From: an uncultured Saprospiraceae bacterium
GTDB taxonomy: Bacteria > Bacteroidota > Bacteroidia > Chitinophagales > Saprospiraceae
NCBI GenBank assembly: GCA_937967535.1
Contig: CALCMV010000362.1
Coordinates: 1 to 12,810, forward strand
DNA: 12,810 nt
Direction of reading: 5' to 3'
The notes beneath the pieces were generated by a model. The model searched no databases. It was given only the letters and a program-made list of their open reading frames with translations, and was not told the DNA's origin. Positions 6,658-12,810 of the stretch are shown here, in pieces. Numbering within the stretch: position 1 is the stretch's first letter; each line of letters begins with the position of its first letter. A program made the position numbers and the translations under genes.

Positions 6658-8355
6658 ATGAAGAATCGAAAAATTCTCCTGCTTTTCACCTTACTCCTTA
6701 CATTACTCAACAGTTGTCAGCAAGACAGCTTTATGGAAGACCTCGAATTTGACAATGGAATACAAAATAGTGAAATTCAACTACGTAGCTACGATGAAGA
6801 TGCCTGTGGCGAGGTCAGTGAACTCTGCCTGAAATGCCAAATTGTAGCCAATGATGGCTGGGAAGTTGCAAGGACAACCGGGTTTGACAGACAATCCTTA
6901 GAAACTAACGAAGGAATTGATAACAACTACCTCGAAATCGTTATTGAAGGCGAAACTTACGGCATCCGTCCTGCCAACTACTTCGGCGGAGAAACCCAGG
7001 AATATCTCATCAGCACACCTACGGGAAGTTACATCACCAGTAACATTCAAAACGATTATGTCAGGTCAAAAGCCTTAGAGATTGAGCTGCCCGATGTTCT
7101 ACAAAACGTATATAAACTTGACCACAAGCAGTTTATGGATGGCAACTTGAATATGAACCATGTACGACGAGCCTTTGGAATGAATACTCAGCTCGCCAAT
7201 AGAGACGATGAAGGATTTACCATCAGCACAACAGGCTTAGATGCAAGTAGTGGCTGCTGCATAGTAGTTTATGACCCTTGTAACGGCATAAATATGTCGG
7301 CTTTGGTACTCAAGTACAAAGAAGTTTTGGGAATGAATGACCCACATACCAATGCGGAAGAAATCATTGAGGATGCCATAAATATCAATACTCCATCCGG
7401 ATTCAACCCAAAAACGGACTGTCTCAACACACAGGATATTGTGGAAAACATCTTGAATGACCCACTAATTGCAGGCTCATCCTTTGCTCAATTTCTGATA
7501 AAGCTCAATTATCTGGACGCACTACTGGAGTTAGACAATATTACTTATCAATCATTGATACCATTCTCAAATGCTAGTTTAGTAGACGAAGTATACAACA
7601 GTTTATCCTTGAATATACCAACTCCTACATGTCAAAATGCTGATTGCTCAAAGAAGGCAGCCATAAATGCTTATATCAAATCAACTTTACTTGGGGAAAT
7701 AGTTAACCTTAGTGACTTAATAAACTTTTCAGCAGAATTATACTGTGATGACATACAAGCATATAATCTCCTTTATGAAGGCATTGAAGAATTATATTAC
7801 GTAGTTGGAGGTAACTGTTCCGGTAGTGCAGATTTTCTTGATTGCATAACAAATGAGTATATTAACTATGCCAATAGTAACCAAAGAAGAGTTATGTGTG
7901 TATCTTCCATTTTAATCGAAGACCTCAATGACCCCGACGTGGATGCATGGTACTTTCAAATGCTACAAGCGAATTATATGTTTGCTTATCAAGACCCTAC
8001 AAATCCTAGCTTTAGCAGAATATTTAATGTTGGATTCGGACCGAAGTTCTGTATTCAAGTTTATGACGGCATTATTACTAATCCTGTACTTGCCAAAATT
8101 GCATTTGCCAATGCTTTTGAAGCAGCAATAGACCAAACAGAAGCCGAGCTTAATGCTACTCCGTGGGATGATATCCTCCTCAACACATCACCCATGTTGG
8201 TCAATTCATACATATTCAATTTATTCAAAGCAAATTTCTCTCTAAACCTTCAGATACTTTTTGGAGGTCTCCCAAGCATGAATAGTCTAGGGTGTCCCGG
8301 CGTACAAGGATTTGTTCCCAATTACCGCCCCGTTCCTACACCAGAGGATTGTTAA
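6658..8355 (+). CDS. Cys-rich lipoprotein of unknown function
   Basis: The 565-residue protein begins with a lipoprotein signal ending in lipobox LNSC (Cys20), so it is predicted to be lipidated and placed in the outer or inner membrane. No family is recognised. Beyond Cys20 it has 16 cysteines, many in pairs or close spacing (57/60, 200/201/208, 325/330, 387/396, 546/565), suggesting disulfides in the periplasm or outside the cell. About 60-160 looks beta-rich (YLEIVIEGETYGIRPANYFGG). About 215-545 is largely helical, with aromatic and Asn-rich segments. The last residue is Cys565, after a Pro-rich tail. No T9SS sorting domain is seen. The ATG is 98 bp into cassette 3 and gives a clean signal peptide. 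Like the unit 2 lipoprotein it is a large, Cys-containing lipoprotein leading a two-gene cassette, but I see no sequence relationship between them. Confidence 0.85.
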   Translation: MKNRKILLLFTLLLTLLNSCQQDSFMEDLEFDNGIQNSEIQLRSYDEDACGEVSELCLKCQIVANDGWEVARTTGFDRQSLETNEGIDNNYLEIVIEGETYGIRPANYFGGETQEYLISTPTGSYITSNIQNDYVRSKALEIELPDVLQNVYKLDHKQFMDGNLNMNHVRRAFGMNTQLANRDDEGFTISTTGLDASSGCCIVVYDPCNGINMSALVLKYKEVLGMNDPHTNAEEIIEDAININTPSGFNPKTDCLNTQDIVENILNDPLIAGSSFAQFLIKLNYLDALLELDNITYQSLIPFSNASLVDEVYNSLSLNIPTPTCQNADCSKKAAINAYIKSTLLGEIVNLSDLINFSAELYCDDIQAYNLLYEGIEELYYVVGGNCSGSADFLDCITNEYINYANSNQRRVMCVSSILIEDLNDPDVDAWYFQMLQANYMFAYQDPTNPSFSRIFNVGFGPKFCIQVYDGIITNPVLAKIAFANAFEAAIDQTEAELNATPWDDILLNTSPMLVNSYIFNLFKANFSLNLQILFGGLPSMNSLGCPGVQGFVPNYRPVPTPEDC

Positions 8356-8379
8356 CGCAATAATATTTAACAAATTTAA

Positions 8380-8420
8380 TGCTCATTCTCAGGTAATCTT
8401 TTTGAACCTGAGAATGAGCA
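8380..8420 (+). terminator. Perfect 15-bp intercistronic hairpin
   Basis: TGCTCATTCTCAGGT (8380-8394) and ACCTGAGAATGAGCA (8406-8420) are perfect reverse complements around an 11-base loop that contains TTTTT. The hairpin lies between the stop at 8355 and the next start. It is followed by ATCTTT, a weak U-run, so it may be a terminator that uncouples the two genes of cassette 3, or an mRNA stabiliser. The structure is certain; the function is inferred. Confidence 0.65.
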
Positions 8421-8433
8421 ATCTTTAATCAAG

Positions 8434-9159
8434 ATGCAGCATTTTTATTGTTCGGATTCTTTGTTACACCAAATGCACATCAACATAGCTTTATTCCTAC
8501 TAGTTATGAGTTTATTCGAATGCAATATATACAATAATAATTCTGACGTTAGCCAACAGCAGAAAAAAATGATACAAGTTATCTATAGTCATTATGATAT
8601 AAATGGCTGTAAAGATGAATATAAAGCTACTTTTGCACCTCATGTTTTTGGGTTGGAGTTAGATTATATTAGAGAGGACCTCCGAGAATCAGTAATTTAT
8701 AATGCCTTTAAAGTATATAACAAGCAACTCAATTTCAAAAGAGGTGAAAATAACTGGTTTAACAAAGAGACAGGTGAGCTATACAAGAGTTTTGATTTAA
8801 AACCTCCCGGTGGCTGGACGGTAGAAGGGTTCTCACGCAAGTATGAATTTGTAGAAAAGTGTGAAAATTTCATGGGGTTTGAGGTTATCAAATTACAACA
8901 AATGACCACCTCACCACTCTCTCCCGAAGGTAGAATAACAGAATACCAATATCTTATAAAAATTGACCCTATAAATGAGCTATTTACCAAAGAGCAACTA
9001 AATCATTGTGGTAAATTATTTTTTAGGCATTTAGACAATATTCCAAGCGAATACATCGAATTTAGTTTATTATACAAGACTGAAACAGTACTTATGAATC
9101 ATGTACATACTAGATTTGAAATTACAGATATTTTAATAAGCGAAAGTCTAATTCAATAG
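8434..9159 (+). CDS. Exported protein of unknown function
   Basis: The protein has 241 residues from the ATG at 8434. An in-frame ATG at 8473 (Met14) may be the real start, because MHINIALFLLVMSLFEC then forms the hydrophobic signal at the extreme N-terminus. Cys30 follows LFE; Glu at -1 is not a good lipobox, so lipidation is doubtful. The mature part (about 45-241) is mixed alpha/beta, with a WFNKETGELYKSFDLKPPGG stretch and a helix-rich tail. It has no T9SS domain and no recognised catalytic motif. It is faintly reminiscent of GLPGLI-type exported proteins in the middle region, but the defining motif is absent, so I leave it unassigned. It lies 78 bp after the lipoprotein, behind a strong hairpin, so it may be expressed at a different level. 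It could be the functional partner of that lipoprotein. Confidence 0.75.
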   Translation: MQHFYCSDSLLHQMHINIALFLLVMSLFECNIYNNNSDVSQQQKKMIQVIYSHYDINGCKDEYKATFAPHVFGLELDYIREDLRESVIYNAFKVYNKQLNFKRGENNWFNKETGELYKSFDLKPPGGWTVEGFSRKYEFVEKCENFMGFEVIKLQQMTTSPLSPEGRITEYQYLIKIDPINELFTKEQLNHCGKLFFRHLDNIPSEYIEFSLLYKTETVLMNHVHTRFEITDILISESLIQ

Positions 9160-9234
9160 AGCATTTTTTCAATGTAATCAACTACAACATATTAAAAAGT
9201 TAGGTGTTTCTGCACTGTTCGAGTAAAGGGAAAC

Positions 9235-9308
9235 TGCTGCCAACACAGTGTATGCGCCTATGCGGGCTAAACGCCCGCACAGCGCATACACCAGAACCGT
9301 TACCCACC
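9235..9308 (+). repeat. attC-like palindromic recombination element, copy 3
   Basis: The 50-base core (9242-9291) is identical to copies 1 and 2. Its layout is arm TGCTGCCAAC (9235-9244), ACA, GTGTATGCGC (9248-9257), CTA, TGCGGGC (9261-9267), loop TAAAC, GCCCGCA (9273-9279), CA, GCGCATACAC (9282-9291), spacer CAGAACC (seven bases, the longest of the three), then GTTACCCACC (9299-9308), which starts unit 4. The left arm complements the start of unit 3, not of unit 4. Presumed crossover is between G9299 and T9300. Confidence 0.75.
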
Positions 9309-9349
9309 ATCAAAAAAACCATTTTATCACAACTTAAAATCGTACAACT

Positions 9350-12300
9350 ATGAAAAAATTACTTTTAACGGTCGTTCTTCTTTCAATTTATTTATCGGCT
9401 CAATCGCAAAATAATTTGTTCTTCTACGAGCGAGACAAGAAAGTGTATCTGACACCGATTGCTAACAAATTTCTTGTTGAATTTACAGACAACGAAGACA
9501 AAACAGTTCTTGAAAACAACAACTTCATACACACTAAAATATCCAAAAAAGTCTACGAAGTAGAAGGTGATTTACTCCAAATACAAAATGCAGGGCAAGG
9601 TATTTACAACGTAAATCAATTATACTCTGTACAAGGCAGTAATACTCCCCTACAAATGAGAAATGCCATTGTTTTAAGTTGGGAGGATGGAATTACTGAA
9701 AGTCAAAAGAATGACCTGGTGGAACAATACGGACTAATTTACGAATGGTCTAATCGCTTATTCAGTAAATACATCACAAACAATCCGCTGTTAGTTTCAC
9801 AAATGATATATGAGTCAGGTGTTGTTAAATATTGTCATCCGAGCTTTTTAGCAGACTTTACTCCTAGTTCAATCATCCCAAATGACACATTTTTTCAGCA
9901 TCAATTCTATTTGCATAATACAGGACAGGTACTAAATGATGGTCATATAGGAACAGAGGATGCAGACATTGATGCCCCTGAAGCATGGGATATTACAACG
10001 GGAAATAGTGATATCATCATTGCAATCATAGACCAAGGTGTAACTGACAATCATCCCGACCTACCAAATAGCAGACAATTGAGACTCCCTCTAAGTGATT
10101 TTTATGATGGAGAACTCGAAGAGCAAAGGGATGATGACCCCTCACCTGACACCGGTGAAAACCACGGGAATGCCTGCGCAGGAATAGCCGCAGCCGAAAT
10201 TAATAACAATGAAGGGGTAGTTGGTGTTGCTCCGGGATGTACTATCATGCCCATAAGGGTTAGGCTAAGTGAAGGCTCGGAAATAAGTGTCTTGGCAGCA
10301 GCAATTACATTCGCTGTAGATAATGGAGCTCACGTCATAAGTTGTAGCTGGGGAAAGCCAATTGTTAACGGAGGCGATGGATTAATTACTGCTATTGAAG
10401 ACGCAATAGCACAGGGAGTAGTGGTTGTATTTGCTTCTGGAAATCAAGCAGACCATTATAGTGGTGGTACGGGGTTTATTGATTTTCCTGCAAATCAAAA
10501 TGAGGAAATTCCAAACTTAATAGTCGTAGGGTCTTCTGATAGAAACAACCAACAAGCTAACTATAGCTCTGATAGTAAAAATAATGACCGGGGAATTATC
10601 AACATAGTTGCACCTTCGAATACTGCTGACAATGTTGATTCATTGGGTGAGGCTGATAATATATGGACAATTGACATTCCTGGCGTACTAGGAGATAACC
10701 CTAACCCCTTTGAAGACTTGACTAGCATGCCTTTACCTGTATTAGGTGAGGAACTTCCTGCAAGTGGTACAAATTATCTTGCCTACACAGGTAGATTTGG
10801 TGGTACATCAGCCTCAACGCCACAGATAGCAGGAGTAGTAGCACTAATGCTATCAGTCAATCCATGCCTATCAGTTGAGCAAGTCACTGAAATTTTATAC
10901 TTAACGGCTGATAAAGTAGGAGGGTATGATTATAATTGGCGACCAGGAATATCAAAGGAACTTGGGCACGGTAAAGTCAATGCTTTTAAGGCTGTAAGCC
11001 TCGCACAAGCTTTGTATGTCGATGGATTAGATTTATACACAAGAGATGTTCCCGAAGATCTGGGCTTAGAACCAGATAGTATTGCCGAAAACTTATGGGA
11101 AAGTGAGGATATTTGGGTGTCTATTGATTCCGCAGTTGGCTGGGATGAGGAATATCATAATAATCCGGTTGCACTGGAGGAAAACTTTGTATTCGTTAAA
11201 GTCAGAAATAAAGGATGCTCAACCACGAATGGTGATGAAGTAGTAAAACTCTACTGGGCAAAAGCCTCAACTGCCCTAACCTGGCCAAGCTATTGGGATG
11301 GCTCAATTACAAGCCCCGCATTAATGGGAGATGAAATTGGCACAAAGGCAATCGGTAATTTAGAACCCGGTAAGGACACCGTCATCCTGTTTAGGTGGAT
11401 TCCTCCTAACCCATTAGATTATCAAGGCATCAATGATGCGCCTGAACACTTTTGTCTATTATCACGAATTATTGCAACAGGCGACCCGATGACTGATGAA
11501 ACTGTTGGCATTCCTTGGAATCTTGGGCACAATGTGCGCGAAAATAATAACATCGCTTGGAAAAACATAAGCGTTATTGAGGTACAACAAGGAGGAGTTG
11601 TTGGTGGTACATGGAATGATGACCAGTTAGTAGGTGCAACCGTTCACATTGGCAATGCTACGGACGAAGTCAATACTTTTGACATATCATTCGGTCCTTC
11701 AAAGTTCTATTCAGGGAACTCCGTATTTGATGAAGCAGAAGTTACTGTGACATTTGATGAGACTTCATGGAATAAATGGTCAGCAGGTGGGAAACAACGA
11801 GAAAACATTGAAATTTCAAGAGAGCATCGCCGGCAAGTCATTTTGAAGAATAAAAATGCCAAGCTCAAAAACTTAAAATTTGACCCACACGAGCGAGGAT
11901 TGATGAATGTAAGTTTCAACTTCCTCACTAAGCGATTATCTTCAAAAAAAGAATTCAAATACCATGTCAAGCAATCCATCAGTTCAACAGGTGAGGTAGT
12001 AGGTGGCGAGACTTATCACATCAAACTCCCCATAAGAGCTACCTTTAGTGCCAATGCAGGAGGTGATATACAGATTTCTCCCAGTTCACCCATACAACTC
12101 AATGCTTCTGACATATACGAAGATGCCATATATAATTGGTACACAACTGATGGTACACTTATTCAGACAGGTAGAGATATTTCTGTTCCCACAGATTCTA
12201 CTAGGAAATATAAACTTGAAGTCATCGCTACATCTGATGGTTTTAAGGATTATGACGAAATAGAAGTACGTGTAAAACCTGCCGAAATTATCAGCATTAC

Positions 12301-12529
12301 GCCTAACCCTGCGTCCAATACCGCAGTTATCGAATACGAGACGCAACAAATCACCTCTGCTTATCTTATGGTCAGTATGCCTTTCAGTGCTTCTACTGAG
12401 ATATTTCCACTTGACATTGCTCAAAATACATATACTTTAAACGTTTCTCAATATCAGACAGGAGTATATGGATTACTCTTAGTCGTTGATGGTCAGGTAG
12501 TTGACCAGAAAGGGCTTATTGTGGAATAA
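9350..12529 (+). CDS. T9SS-secreted S8 (subtilisin-like) serine peptidase, second paralog
   Basis: This 1059-residue predicted secreted serine peptidase is a paralog of the gene at 57. The first 22 residues, including the signal peptide, are identical. The catalytic set is complete: Asp228 (IIDQG), His272 (ENHGNACAG), Asn365 (FASGN) and Ser487 (GGTSASTPQIAG). The His motif reads HGN rather than the HGT of the first copy. The S8 domain spans about 205-560, followed by the conserved IWVS...VFVKVRNKGC region, a long beta-rich stretch, a PKD/Ig-like segment, and a T9SS type A sorting domain in the last 82 residues (ITPNPASN, GVYGLLLVVDG). The catalytic region is clearly more diverged from the first paralog than the leader and the C-terminal third, suggesting different substrate specificity on a shared export and anchoring scaffold. 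The ATG is 50 bp from the cassette boundary, as in unit 1. Confidence 0.93.
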   Translation: MKKLLLTVVLLSIYLSAQSQNNLFFYERDKKVYLTPIANKFLVEFTDNEDKTVLENNNFIHTKISKKVYEVEGDLLQIQNAGQGIYNVNQLYSVQGSNTPLQMRNAIVLSWEDGITESQKNDLVEQYGLIYEWSNRLFSKYITNNPLLVSQMIYESGVVKYCHPSFLADFTPSSIIPNDTFFQHQFYLHNTGQVLNDGHIGTEDADIDAPEAWDITTGNSDIIIAIIDQGVTDNHPDLPNSRQLRLPLSDFYDGELEEQRDDDPSPDTGENHGNACAGIAAAEINNNEGVVGVAPGCTIMPIRVRLSEGSEISVLAAAITFAVDNGAHVISCSWGKPIVNGGDGLITAIEDAIAQGVVVVFASGNQADHYSGGTGFIDFPANQNEEIPNLIVVGSSDRNNQQANYSSDSKNNDRGIINIVAPSNTADNVDSLGEADNIWTIDIPGVLGDNPNPFEDLTSMPLPVLGEELPASGTNYLAYTGRFGGTSASTPQIAGVVALMLSVNPCLSVEQVTEILYLTADKVGGYDYNWRPGISKELGHGKVNAFKAVSLAQALYVDGLDLYTRDVPEDLGLEPDSIAENLWESEDIWVSIDSAVGWDEEYHNNPVALEENFVFVKVRNKGCSTTNGDEVVKLYWAKASTALTWPSYWDGSITSPALMGDEIGTKAIGNLEPGKDTVILFRWIPPNPLDYQGINDAPEHFCLLSRIIATGDPMTDETVGIPWNLGHNVRENNNIAWKNISVIEVQQGGVVGGTWNDDQLVGATVHIGNATDEVNTFDISFGPSKFYSGNSVFDEAEVTVTFDETSWNKWSAGGKQRENIEISREHRRQVILKNKNAKLKNLKFDPHERGLMNVSFNFLTKRLSSKKEFKYHVKQSISSTGEVVGGETYHIKLPIRATFSANAGGDIQISPSSPIQLNASDIYEDAIYNWYTTDGTLIQTGRDISVPTDSTRKYKLEVIATSDGFKDYDEIEVRVKPAEIISITPNPASNTAVIEYETQQITSAYLMVSMPFSASTEIFPLDIAQNTYTLNVSQYQTGVYGLLLVVDGQVVDQKGLIVE

Positions 12530-12541
12530 ATTAAAAAACAA

Positions 12542-12572
12542 AAGGAGTTAACTGATAATCAGTTGACTCCTT
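12542..12572 (+). terminator. Intercistronic hairpin, weak terminator or RNA element
   Basis: AAGGAGT (12542-12548) pairs with ACTCCTT (12566-12572) and AACTGA (12550-12555) with TCAGTT (12559-12564) around the triloop TAA. One T-G wobble separates the two stems, giving a 14-pair stem in RNA. It is followed by GCCATTTT, a poor U-tract. It lies between the peptidase stop (12529) and the next ATG (12594), where the paralogous module of unit 1 has only 12 bp and no hairpin. It may attenuate the second gene. Confidence 0.6.
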
Positions 12573-12593
12573 GCCATTTTAAAGTGTAACATT

Positions 12594-12810
12594 ATGAAAA
12601 AATGTATAATTTGTAGTTGTATAATTTTAACTTCACTTTCATTATCTGGACAGAACAACATAGATGGAAATTTTGAAGAATGGTTTTGTTATCCACCTGA
12701 TGTAGTATATCCTCATGGTTGGATAAATGCTGTATTCAATACGCCATGCTTTAATCCTGACCTCATTACAGATAAAGCTAGTGATAGCTACTCCGGTAAT
12801 CTCGCCGCTA
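12594..12810 (+). CDS. PCMD-like secreted protein, 5' part (runs off the window)
   Basis: The frame is open from the ATG at 12594 to the window end, giving 72 residues. It starts with a hydrophobic export signal (KKCIICSCIILTSLSLSG) and then reads GNFEEWF...PHGWINAVFNTPC...DKASDSYSGNLAA. This aligns with SSFENWG...CHNWAWGVVNTPC...EKTNDSFHGSWAV of the protein at 3252, so it is a homolog in the same position after an S8 peptidase. Identity is much lower than between the two peptidases. The T9SS domain expected at its C-terminus is outside the window. Several Cys lie within the signal, but no proper lipobox is evident. Confidence 0.85.
   Translation, partial: MKKCIICSCIILTSLSLSGQNNIDGNFEEWFCYPPDVVYPHGWINAVFNTPCFNPDLITDKASDSYSGNLAA

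Larger units (their letters stand above)
6560..9299 (+). mobile_element. Integron-like cassette 3 (Cys-rich lipoprotein + unknown exported protein)
   Basis: The unit starts with GTTGGCAGCA (6559-6568), the exact reverse complement of TGCTGCCAAC (9235-9244) before its terminal palindrome. At 10 bp this is the longest arm match in the window. It holds two co-oriented genes separated by 78 bp containing a perfect hairpin. The leader before the first ATG (98 bp) is longer than in the other units and contains the inverted core-like repeat. The unit is 2740 bp long. Confidence 0.7.
9300..12810 (+). mobile_element. Integron-like cassette 4, 5' part (second S8 peptidase module)
   Basis: The unit begins with GTTACCCACC (9299-9308), the same start as unit 1. 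Its leader matches unit 1 exactly from 9312 into the coding region (79 bp identical with 19-97). It carries the same gene order: S8 peptidase, then PCMD-like protein. The unit runs past the window end. If the model holds it should end with (GG)TGGGTAAC followed by the same palindrome. Confidence 0.6.

Noticed and set aside
4229..9308. Three copies of a palindromic repeat as a CRISPR array
   Set aside because: The copies are 2.3-2.7 kb apart with genes between them, not short spacers.
4229..9308. The palindromes as plain terminators or REP/MITE repeats
   Set aside because: They lack a following T-run, and the outer arms pair with the far end of the same unit, which neither terminators nor REP/MITE insertions explain. 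A secondary terminator role remains possible.

Overview
The window looks like accessory DNA from a marine- or soil-type member of the Bacteroidota. The evidence is AT-rich composition, start codons without clear Shine-Dalgarno sequences, secreted proteins ending in type IX secretion (T9SS) type A sorting domains, and PCMD-like beta-sandwich proteins and signal peptidase II lipoproteins typical of that phylum. All genes lie on the + strand and no housekeeping gene is present.

The main feature is the layout. An almost identical palindromic element of about 50 bp occurs three times (core 4234-4283, 6504-6553, 9242-9291), and the last bases of a fourth copy open the window (1-6). The elements divide the window into four units. 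Unit 1 (7-4290) carries an S8 subtilisin-like peptidase and a PCMD-like T9SS cargo protein. Unit 2 (4291-6559) carries a large lipoprotein and an overlapping small cytosolic-looking protein. Unit 3 (6560-9299) carries a Cys-rich lipoprotein and an exported protein of unknown function. Unit 4 (9300 to beyond the window) carries a second S8 peptidase and the start of a second PCMD-like protein.

In each complete unit the first 8-10 bases are the exact reverse complement of the bases just before the palindrome at the end of that same unit: GTTACCCA/TGGGTAAC, GTTATAGC/GCTATAAC, GTTGGCAGCA/TGCTGCCAAC. The arms match within a unit and not across a junction. This is the geometry of integron gene cassettes, where the R' arm begins the cassette and the complementary R'' arm lies in its 3' attC. 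I therefore read the window as part of an integron-like cassette array whose integrase and primary site lie outside. It is unusual in host group, arm sequences, cassette size (2.3-4.3 kb, two genes each) and cargo, which is entirely cell-envelope or secreted proteins plus one possible immunity protein.

Units 1 and 4 are paralogous two-gene modules (T9SS subtilase plus T9SS beta-sandwich protein). Their leaders, signal peptides and C-terminal modules are nearly identical and their catalytic cores are diverged. Unit 2 may be a lipoprotein toxin with its immunity partner, but this is inference. No gene-free stretch exceeds about 200 bases; the gaps hold the palindromes, short leaders and two strong intercistronic hairpins.
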